Assembly (NCBI GenBank): GCA_013824685.1
Contig: PNOG01000009.1
Coordinates: 1-64,000 of the forward strand
Reading direction: 5' to 3'
Origin: Coprothermobacter sp.
Lineage (GTDB): Bacteria > Caldisericota > Caldisericia > Cryosericales > Cryosericaceae
DNA length: 64,000 bases
Below, in pieces: positions 27,171 to 34,730 of the stretch (position 1 is its first letter; each line of letters opens with the position of its first letter). A model generated the notes under the pieces. It ran no database searches and was not told the DNA's origin. It saw nothing but the letters and a program-made list of their open reading frames with translations. The translations under genes and the position numbers were made by a program.

Positions 27171-27740
27171 ATGATAAGGGATCTCGTTTTGAAGAACAGG
27201 AGTTACCGCAGGTTCTACGAAGATGTCGACGTAGACTGCCAGACGCTGAGGGAGCTTGTCGACCTTGCAAGACTATCCGCTTCTGCCGCGAACAGACAAC
27301 CTCTGCGGTACATGCTGTCTTGCACAAAGGAAAAGAATGTGTTGATATTTCCGACCCTTGCTTGGGCTGCATACCTCAAGGATTGGAATGGACCGTCCGT
27401 CGGAGAGCGCCCTTCAGCGTATATCGTCATGCTTGCAGACAAGGAGATCTCTGCGAATTTCAACTGGGATGCCGGCATCTGTTCCCAGAGCATTCTCCTT
27501 GGAGCGGTAGAACTAGGTCTTGGTGGCTGTATCATTGCCTCCGTCAACAAACCCAGTCTCAAACAGGCGCTCAACATCCCCGACCAGTACGAAATCGTGT
27601 TCGTTCTGGCACTTGGCAAGCCAAAGGAGAAGGTTGTCATCGAGCCTGTCCCTTCGAATGGAGACATCAAGTACTGGAGAGATGCCGAAGAAACCCACCA
27701 CGTTCCAAAGCGGTCTCTTGAAGATCTGATTATCGGCTAG
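27171..27740 (+). CDS. Nitroreductase family protein
   Basis: This 189-residue flavoprotein homologue has the FMN phosphate-binding NRSYRRF near residue 10, ASAANRQPLRY around 40 and a GLGGCIIASVNKP loop around 120. It would reduce a nitro or quinone-like compound, or another acceptor, with NAD(P)H. The coding region has a lower GC content than its neighbours, which suggests recent acquisition. ATG 27171 has only a weak GGGGG ribosome site; the frame is open 27 codons further upstream. It is a single gene. Confidence 0.85.
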   Translation: MIRDLVLKNRSYRRFYEDVDVDCQTLRELVDLARLSASAANRQPLRYMLSCTKEKNVLIFPTLAWAAYLKDWNGPSVGERPSAYIVMLADKEISANFNWDAGICSQSILLGAVELGLGGCIIASVNKPSLKQALNIPDQYEIVFVLALGKPKEKVVIEPVPSNGDIKYWRDAEETHHVPKRSLEDLIIG

Positions 27741-27762
27741 CAAGCTCCTTCAGGCAGGGAGC

Positions 27763-28329
27763 CTACTCGTCAGCTTTCGTCTGGGCCGGCTCTTCGTCCC
27801 CCTTGAATTCCCTGCTCTGCTGGATGAGGTTCTTGACCCAGTCGGGCAGCTTGGAAAAGACTGCGTCTTCGCCACCGTCGATATCGTACAGGACCACAGG
27901 GTTGACAGCGTCGGGGACAACCATGCCCTCGGGGACGCTCATCACGCCTGCTATGTATGCGTATGCCTTCTCAGCGTTCTCGCCGTGGAGGATCGAGAGC
28001 AGACAGGCAGCGCCCAGCATCGAACCAAGGGCGAACCCGTCGCGTTCTTCCTTGACGGTGACAGGACGGCCAAGCCAAGACTCCAGGTCCTTCCTCAGGC
28101 TGGCCTTGTCGTTAAGGCTCAGGGTGTACTTCTTGGAGATGATGGCGGGACGCCCGTCGTCCGTCAGATCTGCGGGCAGCTCGAACTGAACCATGATCTT
28201 GTTCGCCCACCTCCCGAACTTCTCAGAGTACTGCGTCCCCAGGTCGATGACGCCGTAACAGCGCGCGACATGCGTCCCGGTGGGGATGACTCCCTTCTCT
28301 CCAACTTCGTTCTTCGCGATCAGTCCCAT
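27763..28329 (-). CDS. Phage-type conserved protein, isolated in the chromosome
   Basis: This 188-residue protein resembles a group of conserved proteins found in phage replication modules. The recognisable pattern is GTHVARCYGVIDLGTQYSEK, then a FELP strand, ISKKYTLSLNDKASLRKDLESWLGRPV, and a LLSILHG segment. No biochemical function is known to me; a beta-barrel DNA-binding role is possible but unproved. The C-terminal tail is acidic (KGDEEPAQTKADE), as in single-strand DNA-binding proteins. The start follows AAGGAGAG. No other phage gene is adjacent, so it is either a remnant or a domesticated gene with its own promoter. Confidence 0.6.
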   Translation of the reverse strand: MGLIAKNEVGEKGVIPTGTHVARCYGVIDLGTQYSEKFGRWANKIMVQFELPADLTDDGRPAIISKKYTLSLNDKASLRKDLESWLGRPVTVKEERDGFALGSMLGAACLLSILHGENAEKAYAYIAGVMSVPEGMVVPDAVNPVVLYDIDGGEDAVFSKLPDWVKNLIQQSREFKGDEEPAQTKADE

Positions 28330-28385
28330 GGTGCTCTCCTTTGCCGCCCTGCGGCTTGTCGGCCAAGTCTGTGCTCCCAGAGTCA

Positions 28386-28413
28386 AGTATAGGCGGTGGA
28401 GCCCGCGCGGCAA
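28386..28413 (-). promoter_or_regulatory. Promoter of the phage-type gene
   Basis: On the minus strand TTGCCG (28408-28413) and TATACT (28386-28391) are 16 bp apart. Confidence 0.6.
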
Positions 28414-28417
28414 GCCA

Positions 28418-28861
28418 CTAGCGCGGCAAGGTGAAGATGGACGTGCCCCGGACCTGGACCAGCACGCTGGTGGTCGCCCCCGTGGCGTTGATCATGACGA
28501 CGACGGTGTTCTTGCTGAAGAGGGCATTGCTGGACGTCTCTGCGGCGCCGGGTCCTGACACAGGGAACTCCGGAACATTCCAGTGCTCCGTTGCACCAGT
28601 GGCGAACGCGGAACGGTAGAACTGCACGACGTCCTGAAAGGGAAGGCCGGACTGGATGTGGACCTCGACGACACGCACCAGGTCGTCACTCCGGGCTGTC
28701 TTGCAGGACGTGATGGTGCCGGGGACGATCGGGACGTCCTCGGGGAATCCTCCGGGAAGTGACGTACCGAAATCGTACTCGCGGAACGTCAGCCTCGTCG
28801 CCAGCGTCACGGCGAGAAGGAGCCCAACGGTGACGACTATGATGCGACCTGTCCGTGTCAT
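28418..28861 (-). CDS. Membrane-anchored exported protein of unknown function
   Basis: I do not recognise this 147-residue protein. It has an N-terminal membrane helix or uncleaved signal (about 5-24) and an exported domain that starts with GGFPEDVPIVPGTI, a motif seen in several predicted lipoproteins and surface proteins. The domain contains VVEVHIQSG and VVQFYRSAF, suggesting a small alpha/beta fold. The start follows AGGAGG. A TATACT box (28918-28923, minus strand) may be its -10. Confidence 0.6.
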   Translation of the reverse strand: MTRTGRIIVVTVGLLLAVTLATRLTFREYDFGTSLPGGFPEDVPIVPGTITSCKTARSDDLVRVVEVHIQSGLPFQDVVQFYRSAFATGATEHWNVPEFPVSGPGAAETSSNALFSKNTVVVMINATGATTSVLVQVRGTSIFTLPR

Positions 28862-29036
28862 ACCTGCCGCCTCCTGCCGTGCTTGCGCCGCGGCTTGAAC
28901 TCTCCTGCGCTGCCACGAGTATACGCCGGCACAGCGGAATTGCGATGGCGCGCTTGTCCCATTCCAGCTGGCCGGCGAGAGACTCCCGCTGATTCATCCT
29001 GCCCACGCTGGCCGGCATCAAGCCCCTTCAGTGTCG

Positions 29037-29063
29037 GTGGGTTCCCGCCTTCGCGGGAACGAC
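29037..29063. repeat. Palindromic repeat family A
   Basis: GGGTTCCCGC-CTTC-GCGGGAACGAC is a perfect short hairpin of the same family, with the outer base pairs changed in a compensating way (GTTCCC/GGGAAC). Confidence 0.75.
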
Positions 29064-29101
29064 AAACCTGCAGCAGATCGCCGGAAACTAGTGTGTCCCA
29101 G

Positions 29102-29129
29102 TTGCAGAGTCGACCTCCGCTTTCACAAT
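29102..29129 (+). promoter_or_regulatory. Weak candidate promoter of the beta-helix lipoprotein
   Basis: TTGCAG (29102-29107) and CACAAT (29124-29129) are separated by 16 bp. The -10 is only a 4/6 match. Confidence 0.35.
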
Positions 29130-29222
29130 TTCGTGTACGCGGCAGGACCCCCACGGCGTACTACAAGTGCCAGCTTCCCGAGAGGATTCCTCCGGACAAC
29201 CCTGGCACAAGGAGATACTACC

Positions 29223-30632
29223 GTGAGAACGCTTATGCTTGTCCTGCTCGTCATTATGATCCTGGCGGTGTCGGTCGGCTGCTCCACGCAGTCGGCTGCC
29301 ACGTCCAGCGACAGCTCGACGCCGACAAGCACGACAACATCCGGCACCACACCGCCGACTGGAACGCCGCCAACCGGGGCCGCACCTGGGGCAGGCTCCT
29401 CGGGCACCAGCACGGCCACCAACATCAGCGGCGCGTTTGCACTCAGCTCGGGCACCAAGAGCACGACGGCACAGTCCTACACGGCCACTAAGGCCGACCA
29501 GTCCGCCATCTATGTCACCGGGACCGGCGTCCTGACTCTGACGAACCCCACGGTCACCACCAGCGGCAGCACCTCGTCTCAGGGAAACAGTAGCTTCTAC
29601 GGCCAGAACGCCCGCGTTCTGGCCGCGGGCGGCGGCACCATCCATATGACCGGCGGCACCATCACGACCACCGGTGCAGGCGCGAACGGCGCCTTTTCCA
29701 CGGGAACCGGATCACAGGTTACACTGAGCCAGACGACGATAGACGCAAAGGGAGATGGTGGGCATGCTGTCATGGCCACCCAGGGCGGTTCGATGACGCT
29801 CAGTGACGTGAAGATGACAACAGCTGGCAAGAATTCTGGCGCCATCGCCACAGACCGCGGCGGTGGGACCATCACGGCCACCGGCGGTACGGTCGTCACC
29901 TCCGGCCAGGATTCGCCTGCCGTCTATTCGACCGGCGCCATCACGGTTGCGGGTGCGACCCTTACTGCCACCGGGTCCGAGGCGGCGGTCATCGAAGGAG
30001 CGAACTCAATCACCCTCAACAACTGCGTCACCACCTCGACCTTTGCGAACAAGTGGGGTGTCATGATTTTCCAGAGCATGTCCGGCGATGCGGAGGGCGC
30101 GCGTGGCGTGTTCACCGTGACGGGTGGCTCGCTGAAGTACACCGCTTCGCCCGGCCCCCTGTTCTATGTCACCAATACGACGGCCATCATCACACTGAAG
30201 GACACGGACGTGTCGGTGGCTTCTGGCATCCTCATCAATGCCGCCGGCGGCACCAAGTGGGGCACATCAGACTCCAACGGCGGGATCGTGGAGTTCACCG
30301 CTGATGCACAGACCCTGGCGGGCAGCGTGGTGGCCGACAAGATCAGCACGGTGGCCCTGACCCTCAAGAACGGTTCTTCCCTGACGGGGGTCATCAATAC
30401 AGCCAAGACAGCCAAGTCCGCGAGCCTGACGCTGGATGCCTCCAGCACGTGGACGGTCACGGCCGATTCCCACCTGACAACCTTGAGCGACACGGCGGGC
30501 ATCTCCGGGACAATAATCACCAATATCATCGGGGGCGGCCACACAGTGACCTATGACAAGAGCGCCAACCCAGGGCTGAGCGGCAAAGCCTACACCCTCA
30601 GCGGTGGCGGTGTCCTCAAGCCTGCCTCGTAG
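29223..30632 (+). CDS. Beta-helix surface lipoprotein
   Basis: This 469-residue protein has a lipoprotein-type signal (MRTLMLVLLVIMILAVSVGC; the -3 residue Ser is unusual for a lipobox), a Ser/Thr/Pro-rich linker (about 25-75) and about 390 residues of short, Thr/Ser/Gly-rich strands. These end in turns such as GGGTITATGGTVVTSG and ATGSEAAVIEG, giving a right-handed beta-helix. It belongs to a widespread uncharacterised family in anaerobic bacteria, with the typical VMIFQSMSGDAEGARG and VFTVTGGSL segments. The GTG start follows AAGGAG. It probably sits on the cell surface. A terminator follows. Confidence 0.82.
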   Translation: MRTLMLVLLVIMILAVSVGCSTQSAATSSDSSTPTSTTTSGTTPPTGTPPTGAAPGAGSSGTSTATNISGAFALSSGTKSTTAQSYTATKADQSAIYVTGTGVLTLTNPTVTTSGSTSSQGNSSFYGQNARVLAAGGGTIHMTGGTITTTGAGANGAFSTGTGSQVTLSQTTIDAKGDGGHAVMATQGGSMTLSDVKMTTAGKNSGAIATDRGGGTITATGGTVVTSGQDSPAVYSTGAITVAGATLTATGSEAAVIEGANSITLNNCVTTSTFANKWGVMIFQSMSGDAEGARGVFTVTGGSLKYTASPGPLFYVTNTTAIITLKDTDVSVASGILINAAGGTKWGTSDSNGGIVEFTADAQTLAGSVVADKISTVALTLKNGSSLTGVINTAKTAKSASLTLDASSTWTVTADSHLTTLSDTAGISGTIITNIIGGGHTVTYDKSANPGLSGKAYTLSGGGVLKPAS

Positions 30633-30658
30633 TCTCTCCGAAACGGGTGTATGACTAG

Positions 30659-30688
30659 AATCCCCCGATGCGTATGCATCGGGGGATT
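30659..30688 (+). terminator. Terminator after the beta-helix lipoprotein
   Basis: A perfect 13-bp stem (30659-30671 with 30676-30688) with loop GTAT is followed by a T-rich stretch (cgctttct). Confidence 0.8.
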
Positions 30689-30827
30689 CGCTTTCTGACC
30701 GCGGCGCACAGGAGACAGCGTGACCTGAAGCCCTGAGGGACACTTCGACCCCATGCCTCGGCATCCCAGCATCGTGGTCCTGGAACCCCGCGTCGCCACA
30801 GCCAACGCGCCACGGCATTCTGTGTGT

Positions 30828-30855
30828 TTGCGCGCCCTTCGGTAGTGGGTATCAT
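30828..30855 (+). promoter_or_regulatory. Promoter of the macro-domain gene
   Basis: TTGCGC (30828-30833) and TATCAT (30850-30855) are 16 bp apart. Confidence 0.6.
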
Positions 30856-30901
30856 GCTGGTGTGCCCGCCACCACGGCGGGCGAGAGAGCGAGGTGCGTA
30901 C

Positions 30902-31453
30902 ATGATCGAGAAGTCGAGGAAGGTTGACCGCCTGTCGATGGAACTCGGGGACATCACCCGGTTCAGGGGTGACGCCATCGTCAACGCCGCCAACGAGTCG
31001 CTGCTGGGCGGGGGCGGCGTCGACGGCGCCATCCATGCCGCCGCAGGGCCCGACCTGCTGGCCGAATGCCGTACCCTGCACGGATGCGCAACCGGCAAGG
31101 CGAAGCTGACCGGCGGGTACCGTCTGCCCACACGGCACGTCATTCATGCGGTCGGGCCGGTGTGGCACGCCGGCACGCACGGTGAGGAGGCGCTTCTGGC
31201 TGGCGCATACCGGTCCTGTCTCGAGCTGGCTGAACAGCATGATCTGCAGACCGTCGCTTTCCCAGCAATCAGCACCGGCGTGTACGGGTATCCCCTGGAA
31301 GAGGCGACACGCATCGCCCTGCGGACCATCCTCACGTGGCTGGACGAACACCTCCTGCCCGAACACGTCACCTGCATGTGTTACAACCAGCGCACCCTGG
31401 AGACGTACGAAGGCGTGCTCGCGTCGCTGCTTAAACACGAACGTAACGCCTGA
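30902..31453 (+). CDS. Macro domain protein (O-acetyl-ADP-ribose deacetylase type)
   Basis: This 183-residue protein is a single macro domain that binds ADP-ribose. It has the ITRFRGDAIVNAANESLLGG loop with the catalytic Asn-Asn pair, GGGGVDGAIHAAAG, and the second phosphate loop AISTGVYGYPLEEAT. The pattern matches the MacroD/YmdB class that removes acetyl from O-acetyl-ADP-ribose and ADP-ribose from proteins. The start at 30902 follows GAGGTG; an in-frame ATG further upstream (30851) is embedded in the promoter. It is a single gene with its own promoter and no NAD-related partner adjoining. Confidence 0.92.
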   Translation: MIEKSRKVDRLSMELGDITRFRGDAIVNAANESLLGGGGVDGAIHAAAGPDLLAECRTLHGCATGKAKLTGGYRLPTRHVIHAVGPVWHAGTHGEEALLAGAYRSCLELAEQHDLQTVAFPAISTGVYGYPLEEATRIALRTILTWLDEHLLPEHVTCMCYNQRTLETYEGVLASLLKHERNA

Positions 31454-31527
31454 CTGCAACATCGGTTCGGTGATGCTACGCTGTGTGTTCGTTCAGGATT
31501 GTCAAGATGTCGTATTGACTTCTCCTG

Positions 31528-31556
31528 TTGCGCACGGGGCAAGAGTGCGGTATCAT
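31528..31556 (+). promoter_or_regulatory. Promoter of the TlpA/CD1871A/FeS operon
   Basis: TTGCGC (31528-31533) and TATCAT (31551-31556) are 17 bp apart, 27 bp before the first start codon. Confidence 0.55.
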
Positions 31557-31583
31557 GGTCGTGACATCCCAGTGAGGTGAGCG

Positions 31584-32198
31584 GTGAGTACAACACGCAT
31601 GCACAGAAACGGAATCAGCAGACTGACCATCCTGATCGCGGCCCTGGTGGTCGTCCTCGTCGCCGTCATCGTCGTCACGGCTTTGCAGGACGCACGCAAG
31701 AAAACACCTGGCACGAGCACGCCGACTGGTCCCAGCACGCTAGGCACCGGGTACGTCGTGCGCCCTTTCAGCGCCAGCGACCTGAACGGACGCATCGTCG
31801 ACAACACCTTCTTCGCAAGACAGCGCCTCACCATGGTCAACGTCTGGGGGACGTTCTGCGGCCCCTGCATCCGCGAGATGCCCGACCTGGCCCAGCTCCC
31901 CGCTAAGTTCCCTTCCGCCGACTTTGCCATCCTGGGGGTCATCGCCGACACGCCGGACGCGGCGAACGAGGCCACCGCGCGCCAGTTGACAGGCTCCACG
32001 GGCGTCACCTACGCGAACGTCATCCCGGACCGTTCCATCATGACCGAGATGTTGGCCGACGTCAGCGTCGTGCCGACGACCTTCTTCGTCGACCACACAG
32101 GGACCGTCGTGGGCGAAGTATTGACCGGATCACGCACCAAGGCCCAGTGGATGAGCGTCATCCAGGGTATGCTGGCGAACCTCCCCGCTGGGTCGTAG
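31584..32198 (+). CDS. TlpA/ResA-type membrane-anchored thioredoxin-like protein
   Basis: This 204-residue protein has an N-terminal membrane anchor (about 13-35) and an extracytoplasmic thioredoxin fold with the active site WGTFCGPC (about 90-97) and the cis-proline VVPTTFFVD. It should reduce or oxidise disulfides outside the membrane. The GTG start follows GAGGTGAG. It is the first gene of an operon with a CD1871A-type CXXC peptide and a NapH-like FeS membrane protein, an arrangement I know from other anaerobes. Together they may carry electrons across the membrane to an exported thiol protein (inference). Confidence 0.88.
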   Translation: MSTTRMHRNGISRLTILIAALVVVLVAVIVVTALQDARKKTPGTSTPTGPSTLGTGYVVRPFSASDLNGRIVDNTFFARQRLTMVNVWGTFCGPCIREMPDLAQLPAKFPSADFAILGVIADTPDAANEATARQLTGSTGVTYANVIPDRSIMTEMLADVSVVPTTFFVDHTGTVVGEVLTGSRTKAQWMSVIQGMLANLPAGS

Positions 32199-32202
32199 CA
32201 GG

Positions 32203-32346
32203 GTGAGCACACGGGTCAGGATCCTGCGGGTCTTCCTGCTGGTCCTCTCCATCCTCGGTATCGTCCTTGGCGCCATGAACGGCGAGGTCCGCACGGTGAT
32301 CACGAAGGCCATCAACGTGTGCCTGCAGTGCATCGGCATCGGGTAG
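32203..32346 (+). CDS. CD1871A family CXXC-motif membrane peptide
   Basis: A 47-residue protein too short for routine gene calling. It has one membrane helix (about 8-24), then GEVRTVITKAINVCLQCIGIG with a CxxC near the C-terminus. This matches the CD1871A family, whose members end in a similar IN(I/V)C.(Q/E)CIGIG. It begins at GTG 32203, four bases after the TlpA stop, and ends four bases before the next start. The CxxC at the membrane surface could shuttle electrons or disulfides between its two operon partners. Confidence 0.85.
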   Translation: MSTRVRILRVFLLVLSILGIVLGAMNGEVRTVITKAINVCLQCIGIG

Positions 32347-32350
32347 GCGC

Positions 32351-33205
32351 ATGAGCTCACGCAGGACTGCGTTCCAGGGTGTCACCGCCGTCCTCCAGAA
32401 CTCATGGTTCGCCGGGTTCCTGCGCGGCCGCATCTGGCGGGGGTCCAGCAAGGCCGTGTGTGTCCCGGGGCTGAACTGCTACTCGTGCCCGGGCGCCTGG
32501 GGTTCGTGTCCCATCGGCTCACTGCAGGCGGTCTTCAACCGGGCCAGCGACCGCATCTCACTGTACGTCGCCGGGCTCATCGGGCTCTTTGGCGTCGTGC
32601 TGGGGCGCCTGGTCTGCGGATGGCTGTGCCCCTTCGGCCTCATCCAGGAACTGCTGTACCGCATCCGTTCACGCAAGGCGCGCGTCGGCCCCACACGGCT
32701 GCGCTTCCTCAAGTACGCCGTGCTTGTCGTCCTGGTCATCCTGATGCCACTGCTGGTGCGGGATGCGTTCGGGGTCGGGGACCCATGGTTCTGCAAGCTG
32801 GTGTGCCCCGCAGGGACGCTGGAAGCTGCCCTGCCCCTGATGGCTCTGAACGCGTCGCTGCGCGGTGCCGCAGGATGGCTGTTTGCGTGGAAGGCAAGTC
32901 TCCTTGTCGCGACAGTGGCTGCGTCGGTGGTCGTCTACCGTGCGTTCTGCCGATTTGTCTGCCCGCTGGGTGCCATCTATGGGCTGTTCAACCGCGTCAG
33001 CTTCGTCCAGCTGACGTTGAACGAGGATACCTGTACGCATTGTGGCGCGTGCGCGGACGTGTGCAGAATGGGCGTGGACCCATCCGTGCATGCCACCGAC
33101 CCGGAATGCATCCGGTGCAGCGACTGCGTCGCCGTCTGCCCGGTGCACGCCCTGTCCCTGGGCCTGCCGTCCGGTCAGCGGAAGCAGCGAACCGTCACCG
33201 ACTGA
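32351..33205 (+). CDS. NapH/CcoG-like 4Fe-4S membrane protein
   Basis: This 284-residue protein has four to five membrane helices, two Cys pairs in membrane-proximal loops (VCGWLCPFG about 93 and CRFVCPLGA about 202), and a C-terminal double 4Fe-4S ferredoxin domain (CTHCGACADVCRMG and CIRCSDCVAVCPV). Such NapH/YccM-type proteins move electrons between cytoplasmic FeS carriers and membrane or exported acceptors. It is the third gene of the TlpA-CD1871A operon, with only four bases between genes. Its natural acceptor may be the TlpA disulfide. Confidence 0.9.
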   Translation: MSSRRTAFQGVTAVLQNSWFAGFLRGRIWRGSSKAVCVPGLNCYSCPGAWGSCPIGSLQAVFNRASDRISLYVAGLIGLFGVVLGRLVCGWLCPFGLIQELLYRIRSRKARVGPTRLRFLKYAVLVVLVILMPLLVRDAFGVGDPWFCKLVCPAGTLEAALPLMALNASLRGAAGWLFAWKASLLVATVAASVVVYRAFCRFVCPLGAIYGLFNRVSFVQLTLNEDTCTHCGACADVCRMGVDPSVHATDPECIRCSDCVAVCPVHALSLGLPSGQRKQRTVTD

Positions 33206-33229
33206 GTCCTCTCACCTGTCCCGGCGCCG

Positions 33230-34714
33230 TTACGCCTGCAAGTGCAGTGCCTCCACCGCATGCCAGAAGTGCCGGAGGTCATCAGGGCTGGTGTCCCCCG
33301 TATGTGCAACAACAAGGCCTGCTGGTCCCATGCCCACGTCGATGCCACGGCGCTCCAGCATTGCGTACAGGTCCTGGACGTCCACCCCGGCCGGCGGCCT
33401 GAGAACCGTCAGCGTCGAAGCCTCGTGCCCGGGTGGGGCCACAACGCCAAACCCGTGGAGGGCGGCCTGCTCCCGGAAGCTCCGGGCGATCCCGTCGCAC
33501 CGCGCAAACCGCGCTGGCAGTCCCTCGGTGTAGATGCCGCGCAGAGCTGAACGGAGCGCAAAGACAAGACTCGGAGGCACCTCGGCGCCCGTCGGTGAGG
33601 ACCACCGGGTCAGTTCGATGTAGAGTGGCGCAGCTGCGTCACGCCGCACCTTGCGCTCGCTCAGGCGGCTGCTCACCGCTGCCAGCACGAGTCCCGAGCA
33701 TCCGCCCAGCGCTGAGGCGCTGTCTGTGAACACGATGTCGGCGTGCCAGTCGTCCATGTGCTGGGGCATACACCCAGTAGCCCATGTCCCATCCACCATG
33801 AGCAACGCCTGCGGAGCCACCTCACGGATGACTGGGGCATAGTCGTCGATCGGAGCGGCGACACCGCTGTCTGCGTCCACGTGGGACACGATCACGGCGG
33901 ACGGCCGTGTACCCTCCAGGCGCGCGCGCAGGACCTGCAGGTCGATGCTGCCGCTGTCCTGCGCCTGCAGGACGTCGACGACGCGGCCACGGCGCGACAC
34001 CACGTGCGCGATGCGGTCGCACTGCGGGCCATGCCCCAGGACAAGGACGACGGCCCCTGGAGGTGACGCTGCGACGACCGCAACCTCCATGCCCAGAGAC
34101 GCTGCTCCGGGAACGACGACGATGCTGGCCTGCTCGGTCCCGAACAGAGGCATCAGTCCATCGCGGCACTCGGCATCTGCACGCTCCACTTCGCTCCAGC
34201 TCTCGAACGACGTGGCTGACGCCCGCAGGACGTCCTCGGCAGTACGTGCCCGTCCCGGGACCAGCAGGAGGTGCCTGCCCGGCAGGGGAAGCTCCTCGCC
34301 GGGGAACAGGACAGCTCCGTTCAGCCGGACCAGTGCAAGCTGCTCCTCCTCCGGGACACCGGCGTCGAGCGTCGGCAGAACCGGGACTGTGCCTGCGTCT
34401 TCCTCGGCCTGCCACTGCTGCGTGTACGGCATGAGCGCCCGGACCATGTGGTCGAGCTCGCGCACAACAGCGTCCAGCGGGTGCCCTGCCCGCCTGCCGG
34501 CCGCGATGGCGTACTCCAGGAAGAGGCGCTTCCGGACGTAGGCAGACCACGCCTCGTCGGCATCCATCCGGGTGATGACCTCGTCCGGCAGGAGGAAGGG
34601 AACCTGCTCGGAGGAGACCCGCCCCGTGCTCGCTGCCCTGTCAAGGACAGTCTGCCACAGCGTGTCCAGCTCGTCCCGTACGACGGAAGATGCCTGTCCC
34701 TGCTTTTCTGTCAT
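33230..34714 (-). CDS. Class V aminotransferase homologue lacking the PLP lysine
   Basis: The last 370 residues of this 494-residue protein align by eye with alanine-glyoxylate/serine-pyruvate aminotransferases: LLLVPGRARTAEDVLRA (family PGP-x-x-V), the cofactor Asp in LLMVDGTWATG, ADIVFTDSASALGGCSGL (family SGSQKAL-PPGL), SLVFALRSALRGIYTEGL and STLTVLRPPAGVD. The Schiff-base lysine of SQKAL is Ser334 (codon 33713-33715, minus strand). The substrate-binding Arg of the RIGHMG motif is also absent (VVAHTG). An extra N-terminal helical domain of about 120 residues is added. It cannot act as a normal PLP aminotransferase. It lies 16 bp downstream of an MFS exporter gene. Confidence 0.75.
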   Translation of the reverse strand: MTEKQGQASSVVRDELDTLWQTVLDRAASTGRVSSEQVPFLLPDEVITRMDADEAWSAYVRKRLFLEYAIAAGRRAGHPLDAVVRELDHMVRALMPYTQQWQAEEDAGTVPVLPTLDAGVPEEEQLALVRLNGAVLFPGEELPLPGRHLLLVPGRARTAEDVLRASATSFESWSEVERADAECRDGLMPLFGTEQASIVVVPGAASLGMEVAVVAASPPGAVVLVLGHGPQCDRIAHVVSRRGRVVDVLQAQDSGSIDLQVLRARLEGTRPSAVIVSHVDADSGVAAPIDDYAPVIREVAPQALLMVDGTWATGCMPQHMDDWHADIVFTDSASALGGCSGLVLAAVSSRLSERKVRRDAAAPLYIELTRWSSPTGAEVPPSLVFALRSALRGIYTEGLPARFARCDGIARSFREQAALHGFGVVAPPGHEASTLTVLRPPAGVDVQDLYAMLERRGIDVGMGPAGLVVAHTGDTSPDDLRHFWHAVEALHLQA

Positions 34715-34730
34715 GATCGTCCTCCCTGTG

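Larger units (their letters stand above)
28862..29222. other. Divergent intergenic gap
   Basis: These 361 bp hold a possible minus-strand -10 (TATACT, 28918-28923), a family A repeat (29037-29063) and a plus-strand TTGCAG-16-CACAAT pair (29102-29129) that may serve the beta-helix lipoprotein gene. I see no gene. Confidence 0.55.

Noticed and set aside
32404-33402. 332-codon Arg/Pro-rich plus-strand frame
   Set aside because: It overlaps the NapH-like FeS protein in another frame and has no family resemblance.
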